Assembly (NCBI GenBank): GCA_035268985.1
Contig: DATFJV010000053.1
Location: 1-41,920 of the forward strand
Origin: JAAYHV01 sp035268985
GTDB lineage: Bacteria > Bacillota > Clostridia > Peptostreptococcales > Anaerovoracaceae
DNA: 41,920 nt
Direction of reading: 5' to 3'
Made by a program: the position numbers and the translations under genes. Shown here piece by piece: positions 32,684 through 40,949 of the stretch. Numbering within the stretch: the first letter of the stretch is position 1; every line of letters starts with the position of its first letter. The notes below the pieces were generated by a model that saw only the letters and a program-made list of their open reading frames with translations, did no database searches and was not told the origin of the DNA.

Positions 32684-33505
32684 TTCCTTTCTCAGCATCT
32701 TTATTTCTTCTCCATAACCATTGATGTCCTCTTGGGGTGTTTCTAATATAAATGGAATATCTTTAAATTCCTTTTTATTTAAAATACTAAGTATAGCATC
32801 TTTACCTATGTGCCCCTCACCTATTTTTGCATGCCTATCCTTTTTTGAACCTAAAATATTTTTACTATCATTTATATGTATTGCTTTTAACCTATTAATG
32901 CCTATAAACTTATCAAACTCTTCAAAAACATCATCTTGCCTATTTACGATATCATAACCACCATCATATACATGACATGTATCAAGACAAACCCCAACCT
33001 TATTTTTAAGAACAATGCCATTTAATATTTTAGAAATTTCTTGAAAATTTTTCCCTACTTCTGTACCTTTACCCGCCATAGTTTCAAGCAAAACAGTGGT
33101 CCGTTGCTTTTCGTCTAAACATTTATTCAGAAAGTTTATAATAATTTCAATTCCTACGTCACTCCCTTGTCCAATGTGACTACCCGGGTGGAAATTATAG
33201 TAATTACCTGGCATTAATTCCATTCTTTCAAGATCCTCCTTGAATGCAATTTTTGCAAATTCCCTCACTCTTTGATCTTTACTGCAAGGGTTTATTGTGT
33301 ATGGTGCATGTGCAACTAGAGGTCCAAAGAAATTCTCCTTTAGTATAGATTTAAGGCTATTGACATCATTAATATCAATAGCCTTTGATTTTCCACCTCT
33401 AGGATTTCGTGTAAAGAACGCAAAAGTATTAGCACCTATACCTAAAGCCTCTTTCCCCATACCTTCATAGCCCTTGGCTGAAGATATATGACATCCTAAA
33501 TACAT
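32657..33505 (-). CDS. nfo: endonuclease IV (apurinic/apyrimidinic endonuclease)
   Basis: This 282-residue TIM-barrel zinc enzyme of the Nfo/AP-endonuclease family 2 cleaves DNA at abasic sites in base-excision repair. Characteristic segments are GCHISSAKGYE, ANTFAFFTRNPRGG, LVAHAPYTIN, NFHPGSH, LLETMAGKGTEVG, VCLDTCHVYDGGYD, HINDSKN, DRHAKIGEGHIG and PFILETPQ. These carry the His, Glu and Asp zinc ligands. It lies 11 nt after the MutL-like gene, so it probably sits at the end of the ornithine transcript although its function is unrelated. Its 3' end overlaps the DUF1667 gene on the other strand. Confidence 0.94.
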   Translation of the reverse strand: MYLGCHISSAKGYEGMGKEALGIGANTFAFFTRNPRGGKSKAIDINDVNSLKSILKENFFGPLVAHAPYTINPCSKDQRVREFAKIAFKEDLERMELMPGNYYNFHPGSHIGQGSDVGIEIIINFLNKCLDEKQRTTVLLETMAGKGTEVGKNFQEISKILNGIVLKNKVGVCLDTCHVYDGGYDIVNRQDDVFEEFDKFIGINRLKAIHINDSKNILGSKKDRHAKIGEGHIGKDAILSILNKKEFKDIPFILETPQEDINGYGEEIKMLRKELSVRGYTS

Positions 33506-33516
33506 ACCGTCTCCTA

Positions 33517-35088
33517 TTACCTTTTGTAAAGCTGCTTTGGGATACTTGAAATTTTAGTAGGGTCGTCTTCTTCTTCAACAACGTATCCCATAGCTTTACT
33601 TTCCTCAATATGCTTCCTATAAGCTTCTTCTTTATCTTCTTTTATCTTGTTTTCCCTTTGTATTTCCGACATCACTTTAGCCCTAGCGTCCTTTGTTTCT
33701 TCTACCTTTACAGGGAATTTCATGTTTAAGCTTTTTTCTAATAGTTTAATAGCTGCTTCTCTATATTTGATTGATAAAACGCCCAATGATGCCATAATAT
33801 AGTCATTATCTACTAATACTTTTGCCGCATCATTTGGAAATAGCAATAAGCCTGTTTCATCGTAAGTTAAAATCTTTTTCATGATATCTTCTCTATTAGG
33901 AAGCCTTGTAAGTGCTCCACCTGTACCTATAATATATTTAACTGGAGTTAAATCTTTGCCTTCTGCAATTGTTGATCTTCCTGAAGGTCCGTATATATAT
34001 CTTATGGCTCCAGCATGTCTTTCAACTGCTTTTAGAACAGCTTCTTCAGCCAATCTTTCTACAAGTTTAATTTCATCTTCGGTTTTAGGAATAGCAACAT
34101 AATCTTCCAATGTTTTATTCAAGTTTATGCCCATTTCTTGACATTCTTGACGAAGTTTTTCTTCTCCTATAGATTCAATTACTTTCATTCTGTTTACATA
34201 AACCCCTAAATCTCCTTCTACAGTTCTTTTCGCCTTTGGTTCAGGATTTATTAATATTCTAGACACTGCATCTGATTCTTCACATACGGAGTGCAAGTCA
34301 GTAGTCGCACCCCCTACATCTAAAACAATTAAATTACCTATGCATTCATTCAAAAGTGTAGTGCACTGCATTACCGCTCCGGGAGTAGGAACTATATCAC
34401 CTGTTACTAAGTCATTTATATGTTCCATTCCTGGTGCATGAATAATATGATCTTCAAAAGCATCTTGGATAACCTTTCTGCAAGGCTCCACATTTAAATC
34501 ATCTATTTTAGGATAAACATTTTCAACATTATATAATTTTTGACCACTTTCTTCATCAAATATCAATTCCATCTCTTCTTGGTTCTCAATATTTCCTGCG
34601 TATATTACTGGAATATTAAGCCCCATACTTCTAATCATTTCCGCATTATCTAGTGCAACTTCCCTGTTACCATAATCAACACCACCTGCTATTAAAATTA
34701 GATTTGGCTCTATTTCTTTGATCTTTTTAATGTCTGATCTTCTTATCTTGCCAGCAGTTATATAGTGAATAATGCCACCTGCACCTAATGCAGCTTCTTT
34801 TGCAGCCTTTGCTGTCATGTCATAAACAAGGCCATGTACAGTCATTTTAAGACCTCCTGCTGCAGAAGAAGTAGCTAGCATTTCATCATATTGAATACTA
34901 TCCTCATTCATGTTTTTACATAAATCATTAATAGCACCCTTTAGACCTATTCTGACATCACCTTCTAATACCGATGTCGGAGCCTGACCTTGTCCCCAAA
35001 AAACCGGATTTTCGGTATTTAAATCTTTAAATGCATTTACTACAGTAGTAGTTGAACCTATTTCAGCAACTAATACATCCACCTTCAT
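33517..35088 (-). CDS. MutL/GlmL-like ASKHA ATPase, probable reactivator of ornithine aminomutase
   Basis: This 523-residue protein has the GlmL/MutL family pattern. The N-terminal phosphate-1-like motif is VAEIGSTTTVVNAF, LILIAGGVDYGNRE follows, an actin-like phosphate-2 motif LIVLDVGGATTDLHS lies near residue 260, and IYGPSGRSTIAEGKDL with IIGTGGALTRLPNRE comes later. Relatives occur beside B12-dependent carbon-skeleton mutases and aminomutases, where they are believed to protect or reactivate the enzyme. Here the gene follows oraE, so OraSE is the likely client (inference). A C-terminal charged helix (about 465-505) is rich in Lys and Glu. A hairpin-containing gap of 110 nt separates it from oraE, unlike the tighter spacing elsewhere in the operon. 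Confidence 0.82.
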   Translation of the reverse strand: MKVDVLVAEIGSTTTVVNAFKDLNTENPVFWGQGQAPTSVLEGDVRIGLKGAINDLCKNMNEDSIQYDEMLATSSAAGGLKMTVHGLVYDMTAKAAKEAALGAGGIIHYITAGKIRRSDIKKIKEIEPNLILIAGGVDYGNREVALDNAEMIRSMGLNIPVIYAGNIENQEEMELIFDEESGQKLYNVENVYPKIDDLNVEPCRKVIQDAFEDHIIHAPGMEHINDLVTGDIVPTPGAVMQCTTLLNECIGNLIVLDVGGATTDLHSVCEESDAVSRILINPEPKAKRTVEGDLGVYVNRMKVIESIGEEKLRQECQEMGINLNKTLEDYVAIPKTEDEIKLVERLAEEAVLKAVERHAGAIRYIYGPSGRSTIAEGKDLTPVKYIIGTGGALTRLPNREDIMKKILTYDETGLLLFPNDAAKVLVDNDYIMASLGVLSIKYREAAIKLLEKSLNMKFPVKVEETKDARAKVMSEIQRENKIKEDKEEAYRKHIEESKAMGYVVEEEDDPTKISSIPKQLYKR

Positions 35089-35146
35089 AACTTACTCCTT
35101 TATATTTAACGGTTAAACCAATAGCATTCAATTTTAAAGTATGCGA

Positions 35147-35164
35147 GACGGACTTTAGCCCGCC
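35147..35164 (-). repeat. intergenic hairpin between oraE and the MutL-like gene
   Basis: On the minus strand GGCGGGC-TAAA-GTCCGTC can form a 7-bp stem with two G-U pairs. It has no T-run, so it is not a classical terminator. It could adjust mRNA stability or downstream expression. It resembles in layout the hairpin between ortB and oraS. Confidence 0.45.
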
Positions 35165-35198
35165 CCACACAAATATACACAAACATTCACAATGTGAA

Positions 35199-37430
35199 TT
35201 AATCAATTAATGAAGCTTCGCCTCTTCTTTTTCTCTTTTCTTCTACTATGAAAGTTGCTACATCGATACCATGAGAATTTCTTCCGAATCCCATGTCTAT
35301 TCCAGTCTTGACTGCGTCTTCAGGTATAACTTGAGTACCACCAGCCATGATTATTATTTTATCCCTAATGCCTTTTTCAATGGCCAAATCATTGATTCTC
35401 TTCATGTTCTTATAGTGAACATTGTCATGAGATATGATTGTTGATGCCATTATACAATCCGCATTAAGTTCTATTGCAGCATCCACAAGTTTTTCAACAG
35501 GTACAGAAGTTCCTAAGTAATGAACCTTGATTCCCCATTTTTCGATACCACCATGCTTGATATTTATGATTTCACGAAGACCTACTGAATGTTCATCATT
35601 TCCTACTGTACCACATACAACAGTGCAGGTATGGTTTTCAAATTCATCATAAAGCTGAGCATCTGTTAAGAACTTAGGTTCTGGTGGTACAACTAATTCC
35701 GCTAAATCAATATCAAATGACACTTTACCTTTAATTTCGATTCTAGTACCTTCCGCATCTTGTAATACTTCTCTATTGATTACTTCTGGGTTTTCAAGAC
35801 CAAGCTTAGAAGTGATTTCAATAGCAACAACTTCTGCAGTTCTTCTGTTAGTAGGAATAGTCATAGTCAATAGTATTGTACCATCTGCACACCATTCTAC
35901 CTCAGGTTTAACTTTTGTGCCATGTCTGTATTCTTCTAATTCTTCCAATCTGTTTTCTACATTATCCTCGTCAAGTTCATCAATAAATACAATTTTTGAT
36001 CTGTCTTCAAAAGTACAACCATCAATCAAAGCAGCTGGATTACTTTCATCTCCACCATATTGTTTCACATTGTTATAGCCATAATGAGCAGTTACAGGTG
36101 CCATATAGTCTTCATCTCTTTCAAAAATATAACCATAACCGACTCCACCTTCGATTTTACGAGCAATTCCGTCACCATTTCTTTCAGGATATTCAGCAGA
36201 ATCCACGAAGAAACCGTCTTGAACAGCTTGGAAATACCCTCCAACTTCTACAATTTCTTCCATAAATAATAAGGCTTTTTCTTTTATTCTTCTAGTTGTC
36301 TTAACTAAAGGTCCTTCTGGATCCATGTTAAGCTGTAGCATTTCATTTAATCCATCAAATCCTACTAGTGCTTGCTTAGCAGTATCGCATGCTTCAATGT
36401 TATAGATATGCCAAGGTACATTTCTTCCTTCGTCAGGTGTGATAGTAGATTGAATATCTGCACTTGTCATTCTAGAAATAAGCATGTTCATTACGTGAGT
36501 AACAGTAGCTTCTCTAGTAGATGAATCAATATACTTAGTGTTCATCTGAGCTCTCATTTTGTATCTGTTACAGATTTGTCTAAGCGCTAAAGCATAAGGT
36601 AAATCCATGTAACAACAAGGTGCAGGCGTTGCTGTTGGAGGTACAGTTGATAAACTTATATTTTCAGCTTTTATTCCAGCTTTTTCAGAAAAAAGTGAAT
36701 TTATTGCGTGCTGAACTATAAGTTCTGGCATAACCTTCCAAGCATCTCTTGCAGTTGCATTTGCATTATGAGCTCCATCTATCTGAAGGATTTCTCCCCA
36801 TTCCATAACTTTCTTTGATTCGCAAGCATCAACGAAAGATCTTACGCAGTTAATGTCTCTGTAAAGTACGTTATACTGAGGATCTTGGTGTGCACCATTG
36901 ATACCTTCTTCAGCAAACATTACCGCTACATCTGGTCCTGCTACTCCGGAAATATATGAATGATAGTTGATTGGACGGCCTACTTCATCTTCAATAGCAT
37001 CAATAGCTTTTCTCTGCGCTCTAACCTGTTTCCTAGTTATAGGAACTCCCCCAATACCTTGAGGTGTTCCTTCCATAAGTCCATCAATATGAGACTGTCC
37101 CATGTGCCTTATTACCATCAAATGATCAGCACCGTGCCATGCACCCATTCTCATTCTTCTAATATCATCTTCGAATCTACCTGAGGCAATTTCAGTAGTT
37201 ATTGTTTCTATTGGTTGTGGATCTATTCCATCGAAATACTTAGCGGGAGGAAGCGGAACTCCCTGTTTTAGTGGTTCTGAACATTGTCTATAAGTGAAAG
37301 GACCCATTTCAAGATTTTCAACTGGCTTTCTCCAAGTCCAACCTCTTCTTCTTGGTTCATAATGCTCAAGGTCTTTAAGTATTTCATCAACATCTAGCTT
37401 TTCATTTCTATTTAATACCATGTCTGCCAT
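35199..37430 (-). CDS. oraE: D-ornithine 4,5-aminomutase, large subunit
   Basis: This 743-residue catalytic subunit converts D-ornithine to (2R,4S)-2,4-diaminopentanoate with adenosylcobalamin and PLP. A TIM-barrel/PLP portion fills the first 550 residues, and a C-terminal Rossmann-type B12 domain has the base-off motif DxHxxG, seen as NDEHSVGL with His614, plus the later MAGGTQVI loop. Length and motif position fit the clostridial OraE. It starts 1 nt after the oraS stop with AAGGAGG in the oraS end, a tight coupling that suits a 1:1 complex. Confidence 0.95.
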   Translation of the reverse strand: MADMVLNRNEKLDVDEILKDLEHYEPRRRGWTWRKPVENLEMGPFTYRQCSEPLKQGVPLPPAKYFDGIDPQPIETITTEIASGRFEDDIRRMRMGAWHGADHLMVIRHMGQSHIDGLMEGTPQGIGGVPITRKQVRAQRKAIDAIEDEVGRPINYHSYISGVAGPDVAVMFAEEGINGAHQDPQYNVLYRDINCVRSFVDACESKKVMEWGEILQIDGAHNANATARDAWKVMPELIVQHAINSLFSEKAGIKAENISLSTVPPTATPAPCCYMDLPYALALRQICNRYKMRAQMNTKYIDSSTREATVTHVMNMLISRMTSADIQSTITPDEGRNVPWHIYNIEACDTAKQALVGFDGLNEMLQLNMDPEGPLVKTTRRIKEKALLFMEEIVEVGGYFQAVQDGFFVDSAEYPERNGDGIARKIEGGVGYGYIFERDEDYMAPVTAHYGYNNVKQYGGDESNPAALIDGCTFEDRSKIVFIDELDEDNVENRLEELEEYRHGTKVKPEVEWCADGTILLTMTIPTNRRTAEVVAIEITSKLGLENPEVINREVLQDAEGTRIEIKGKVSFDIDLAELVVPPEPKFLTDAQLYDEFENHTCTVVCGTVGNDEHSVGLREIINIKHGGIEKWGIKVHYLGTSVPVEKLVDAAIELNADCIMASTIISHDNVHYKNMKRINDLAIEKGIRDKIIIMAGGTQVIPEDAVKTGIDMGFGRNSHGIDVATFIVEEKRKRRGEASLID

Positions 37431-37431
37431 G

Positions 37432-37794
37432 TTACTTTACCTCCTTGAATGATTCTGCAACTTCGTTCCAGCCATCTCCTTCGGCTAGCTTAATACTAGC
37501 TTCTCTAATAGAGATGTTTCTTAGTTTAGATAATTTGTATACACAGTGGCCAGCGCCCTTACGCATTAAGTTTCTATCCATGCAGTTTTCTACAATCTTT
37601 TGAGTATCTAAAGATGATACTCCCATTCTTAATAGTACAGATCTTTCTACAGAAGGTGTAGTATTCTTATAGCCCAAGTCTAGTAATGGTTTTACTACTT
37701 CTTCAGTAGTTTCCCAAAACTTGTTGTAAAGCTCTTCGTCAGAAAGATTGGCAATATGCTTTCTTCTTTCTTCAAAATCATCTTGTCTTTTCAT
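37432..37794 (-). CDS. oraS: D-ornithine 4,5-aminomutase, small subunit
   Basis: This 120-residue mostly helical partner of OraE is required for the active complex. It starts KRQDDFEERRKHIANLSDEE and includes LLRMGVSSLDTQKIVENC and GHCVYKLSKLRN, as expected of OraS. Length is typical (about 120). Its ribosome site and first codons (AAGGAGAAAAAAGATGAAA) are identical to those of ord. A marked hairpin lies in the 78-nt gap between ortB and this gene, and oraE follows 1 nt later. Confidence 0.93.
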   Translation of the reverse strand: MKRQDDFEERRKHIANLSDEELYNKFWETTEEVVKPLLDLGYKNTTPSVERSVLLRMGVSSLDTQKIVENCMDRNLMRKGAGHCVYKLSKLRNISIREASIKLAEGDGWNEVAESFKEVK

Positions 37795-37822
37795 CTTTTT
37801 TCTCCTTAATACTTATAAATTG

Positions 37823-37851
37823 CATACCGGCGGCCTTAGGCAGTCGGCATG
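37823..37851 (-). repeat. intergenic hairpin between ortB and oraS
   Basis: Thirteen-position arms with loop TAA (on the minus strand CATGCCGACTGCC and GGCCGCCGGTATG) pair at ten Watson-Crick and one G-U position. There is no T-run. It is a candidate mRNA-processing or stabilising element within the ornithine operon, 28 nt before the oraS start. Confidence 0.5.
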
Positions 37852-37872
37852 ACAAAAATAATCTTTTATGAA

Positions 37873-39288
37873 TTATAAAGCTTTTTTGATATTATCGATT
37901 CTAACCTTTACTTCATCAACTGTTAATGCTGTTTCTACTGCTAAGAATTTAATATCTTCTTCAGTTGGGTCTAAAGTATAAGTTGTTAAAGCCTTTTTAA
38001 TCAATGAATTTTTCATACGATCAAGATCTAAATCATGTACTCTGAAATCTTTGGCTGATTCTGGAAGTATTACGTTAACACCAGGTTTATCTTCGTTAGG
38101 ATTCCCAAATCTTACTTCGATTCCGTTATCTCTAGCAAAGTCAAGTTGTGGTTGAACGTGTTTACCTGCTCCAGTGTACTCAGTTTCACTGATTACTAGA
38201 ATTTGATCTTCTGGCATTTCTTGAGCTATGCAAAAGGCAGCTGCCAATGCTGTGTTTCCTGCGGGGCCTCTTTCAATACCTTCTAGTGTAGCAAGAAGTT
38301 CAGTAATACACATTACTTCACCTTGAGTTACCGTTACATATCTATCTAGATAGCGTAATGGTCTAGCTGCTGAACGAGGTACGTCCGATCTATCCGGCCA
38401 CGTTGCAAACGGAACACCAAATCCCGTATGGCCAGTTGTGCAAGACTTCTTGTTGAACTGTTCGTCCGATGCCATGTGAAGACCTGTTAAGTTAATGGAT
38501 GCTCCATACACTTTAGTATCTTTTGATCCAGCTTTTTTTAGTCCCCTTGCCGTCCCTGTAGCCATTCCACCACCAGCATTCGTGCAAACAACAACATCTG
38601 GGTCTTTTCCAAATCTTTCCCTACACTGCATAGCTATTTCATAACCAAGAGTTTCAATTCCTGCAATACCAAATGGTGAGTATAAAGAAGCATTGAAATA
38701 TTGAGTATCCTCTAAAAGGGAAATTGCTTCATAGAAAAGTTCAGGCCCTACTGTAATTTGAACAACTTCAGCTCCCATTGCTTCACATGCCCTAGCTTTT
38801 TCAATTATCTCAGGTTGACCAATTTCTTTAGAATCAAATGCTTCTTGTACTATTATGCATTTTAAACCTTGCATAGCAGCTTGAGAAGCAACAGCCGCAC
38901 CGTAATTACCTGATGTAGCAGCAATTACACCTTTATAACCGTTTTTCTTGGCAAACGCTACTGCGCAAGCAGCTCTCCTAGCTTTAAATGAACCAGAAGG
39001 ATTGGCGCATTCATCTTTCGCACATATTGTTGCACCATAACCAGGCTTTGCGCACTTTCTAGCTAATGCTGTTATGTTTCTTAATTCGAATAAAGGAGTA
39101 TTTCCTACGCCTGTTAAACTTTGAACTCTTTCAATTTCTTCCAGTGTGAATCCTGTAGAACGCATCATTTTTTCATAATCAAAAGCAATTGAACCACTTT
39201 CGAATTCTTCATAATTCATTCCTAAAGCAGCTTTCATTACTTCGCCTTTTCGTCCAATTACGGAAGCATAATCTTTTGCCAATGCCAT
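37873..39288 (-). CDS. ortB: 2-amino-4-oxopentanoate thiolase, beta subunit
   Basis: This 471-residue PLP-dependent subunit resembles threonine synthase. With OrtA it cleaves 2-amino-4-oxopentanoate with CoA to acetyl-CoA and alanine. PLP Lys is probably K102 in NPSGSFKARRA. The phosphate-binding region is ATSGNYGAAVAS, with NAGGGMATGTARGLK for the cofactor phosphate and GNTALAAAF further on. The start ATG shares one base with the ortA stop (TAATG), which implies coupled translation. It sits third in the operon, before oraS. Confidence 0.94.
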   Translation of the reverse strand: MALAKDYASVIGRKGEVMKAALGMNYEEFESGSIAFDYEKMMRSTGFTLEEIERVQSLTGVGNTPLFELRNITALARKCAKPGYGATICAKDECANPSGSFKARRAACAVAFAKKNGYKGVIAATSGNYGAAVASQAAMQGLKCIIVQEAFDSKEIGQPEIIEKARACEAMGAEVVQITVGPELFYEAISLLEDTQYFNASLYSPFGIAGIETLGYEIAMQCRERFGKDPDVVVCTNAGGGMATGTARGLKKAGSKDTKVYGASINLTGLHMASDEQFNKKSCTTGHTGFGVPFATWPDRSDVPRSAARPLRYLDRYVTVTQGEVMCITELLATLEGIERGPAGNTALAAAFCIAQEMPEDQILVISETEYTGAGKHVQPQLDFARDNGIEVRFGNPNEDKPGVNVILPESAKDFRVHDLDLDRMKNSLIKKALTTYTLDPTEEDIKFLAVETALTVDEVKVRIDNIKKAL

Positions 39289-39587
39289 TATTCATCACCT
39301 CCGAATAAAAATTCTCTGTATCTTTTATCTATCTCTACTATTTCTGGTACAAACTTGCCATAATTATGAGTATAATATGGGTTTACTTCAGTTAATTCAC
39401 CAGTTTCTGTTCTCCCTACAGCAGTAGTAACTTCAACTTCATCTCCGATTTCACCATTCGCTTTTAAAAATCCTTTTGTCCACATTACAAGCGGAGTAGC
39501 TTTTGTATCTTCAGGGTCCTGTGGCGCTCTTTGACCAACGGGAAGCAAGACTTTTTTTATTCTTACCCATTCTCCTTTTTTAACCAT
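39288..39587 (-). CDS. ortA: 2-amino-4-oxopentanoate thiolase, alpha subunit
   Basis: This 99-residue small subunit is of the OrtA family. It has the characteristic LLPVGQRAPQDPEDTKATPL and the tail GKFVPEIVEIDKRYREFLFGGDE. The role of the small subunit is structural or assists CoA cleavage. It lies 29 nt after ord with an AAGGAG site, and its stop overlaps the ortB start. Confidence 0.93.
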   Translation of the reverse strand: MVKKGEWVRIKKVLLPVGQRAPQDPEDTKATPLVMWTKGFLKANGEIGDEVEVTTAVGRTETGELTEVNPYYTHNYGKFVPEIVEIDKRYREFLFGGDE

Positions 39588-39616
39588 AACTTTATCTCCT
39601 TATTATCAATAATCTA

Positions 39617-40672
39617 TTATACTATCTTTTTTTCTTCTTTAATTTTGTCTCTATAATCACCAAGTACACAACAAGGAATCGGTAGTGAAAGCATAGTATG
39701 TAATCCCGCATCTGCATTGATTACCTGCGGTATCATGTTAACTAGCATAGCTATAGTTCCTAATCCGCCTTCTACTTCTGGGCTGTTGACCATGTTAACA
39801 TTTGGAGTTCCTTTAATGATTACATAATCACCAGTATTGATTCCAACTTGCTCAGGTTCTATCTGCTGCGGATGTTCCATTTCGATTACGCATTCTCCAT
39901 CTTTGTAAGCATTGCCTACCATAGCAACCCCAGCACAACTTCCTGCTTTTGCTTCACCATAAGGAGCAACTCTATCAACATCTGTTACAATTGGTTCCAT
40001 GTCTTGTTCGAATTTTTCAATGTCCCAGCCAAGACCTTCACCCATCATTCCAACTGATTCGTGGAATCCAACATGGCCTGACATAGTTCCCTCTGCTTTT
40101 CTAGTATTGAAATCATCAACTGAAATTCCAATACCTTGTTCTTCCATAACTGTGGGGCCAAATGGAGAAAGTGAATTAACTCTTCTTGAAACGATGTGTT
40201 CAACATCTGTCATAGCACCTGTCATAACTAGGACCAGTAAATCCATAATGTGACCCGGGTTAATTCCAGTTCCTAATACTGAAACTCCATTTGCCTTAGC
40301 AATTTTGTCAATTTCAGAAGCTAATTCTGGATCTTGAGCAGCAGGATAAGCCATTTGCTCAGCAGAAGTAATTACGTTTATTCCCTGTTCCATTACGAAC
40401 TTAAGTTTAGGAAATACATCTTTTGTAAATGAATCAGTGCATACTACTACTATATCTGCAGCACCTGGCTTTATGATTTCCATAGCATCGCCGATTATAA
40501 CTTCTTGATTATCACCTTTTTCCACGCCTAAAACTTCGAACATGGATTTACCAACTTTAGCACCCATATCGCCAACACCTACAATATCAACACCTTTTCT
40601 GTTCAATAAGGTTTTAGCTATGCCGCTACCCATCGCACCAAACCCCCAAATAATTACTTTTACATTTTTCAT
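39617..40672 (-). CDS. ord: 2,4-diaminopentanoate dehydrogenase
   Basis: This 351-residue NAD(P)-dependent enzyme oxidatively deaminates 2,4-diaminopentanoate to 2-amino-4-oxopentanoate and ammonia. The N-terminal Rossmann motif is IIWGFGAMGSGIAKTLL. VVVCTDSFTKDVFPKL and the GTGINPGHIMDLLVL block follow, as in related dihydrodipicolinate-reductase-like dehydrogenases. It is the first gene after the sigma-54 promoter, with AAAGGAG 8 nt before ATG. Cofactor choice between NAD and NADP cannot be decided here. Confidence 0.94.
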   Translation of the reverse strand: MKNVKVIIWGFGAMGSGIAKTLLNRKGVDIVGVGDMGAKVGKSMFEVLGVEKGDNQEVIIGDAMEIIKPGAADIVVVCTDSFTKDVFPKLKFVMEQGINVITSAEQMAYPAAQDPELASEIDKIAKANGVSVLGTGINPGHIMDLLVLVMTGAMTDVEHIVSRRVNSLSPFGPTVMEEQGIGISVDDFNTRKAEGTMSGHVGFHESVGMMGEGLGWDIEKFEQDMEPIVTDVDRVAPYGEAKAGSCAGVAMVGNAYKDGECVIEMEHPQQIEPEQVGINTGDYVIIKGTPNVNMVNSPEVEGGLGTIAMLVNMIPQVINADAGLHTMLSLPIPCCVLGDYRDKIKEEKKIV

Positions 40673-40742
40673 CTTTTTTCTCCTTTGATAATAATTTAAT
40701 ATATAAGTGAAACAACACTTTTTTTACACATATATATAATAA

Positions 40743-40757
40743 GCAAGGATTGTGCCA
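40743..40757 (-). promoter_or_regulatory. sigma-54 promoter of the ornithine operon
   Basis: On the minus strand it reads TGGCAC-AATCC-TTGC, a full match to the -24/-12 consensus with the correct 5-nt spacer. It is flanked by T on both sides as preferred. The start site should lie about 60 nt ahead of the ord ATG. Transcription therefore needs RpoN and an activator, for which the adjacent gene is the natural candidate. Confidence 0.85.
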
Positions 40758-40865
40758 AGGCAAGTTTAGTATTATGTATACATAAATTCCTTCTTTTTTG
40801 TGTTTCCCACCAACTATCACCCATGTTTTTGTATTAGTAACTATCTCTTTCACAATTGTTCACCA

Positions 40866-40917
40866 TTTGCGTAAAATAAAACGACGGTCTCTTAGGTTTA
40901 TCGTTTTAAAACGCAAA
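40866..40917. repeat. imperfect inverted repeat between activator gene and ord
   Basis: TTTGCGT pairs with ACGCAAA at the outside (7 bp) and AAAACGA with TCGTTTT inside (7 bp), around a 16-nt loop. Read on the minus strand it could end the activator transcript weakly. Its outer arms contain the same GCAAA half-site as the neighbouring palindromes, and its inner end overlaps the first of them. Confidence 0.4.
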
Positions 40918-40948
40918 TTAATTTGCTATATAGAGCAAATTAATTTGC
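40913..40948. promoter_or_regulatory. duplicated palindromic enhancer (activator-binding site) of the ornithine operon
   Basis: Two identical perfect palindromes GCAAATTAATTTGC occupy 40913-40926 and 40935-40948, separated by 8 bp, that is 22 bp centre to centre or about two helical turns. They lie about 185 bp upstream of the -12 element, a normal distance for sigma-54 upstream activating sequences. They end 1 bp from the stop codon of the activator gene. The geometry suits two activator dimers on one face of the DNA. Confidence 0.75.
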
Positions 40949-40949
40949 A

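Noticed and set aside
35776..36269. Plus-strand open frames inside oraE
   Set aside because: They are frame shadows of a strongly supported gene, with no ribosome sites.
40626..40853. Open frame on the minus strand over the ord leader
   Set aside because: It runs through the sigma-54 promoter, has no proper ribosome site, overlaps ord in another frame and resembles no protein.
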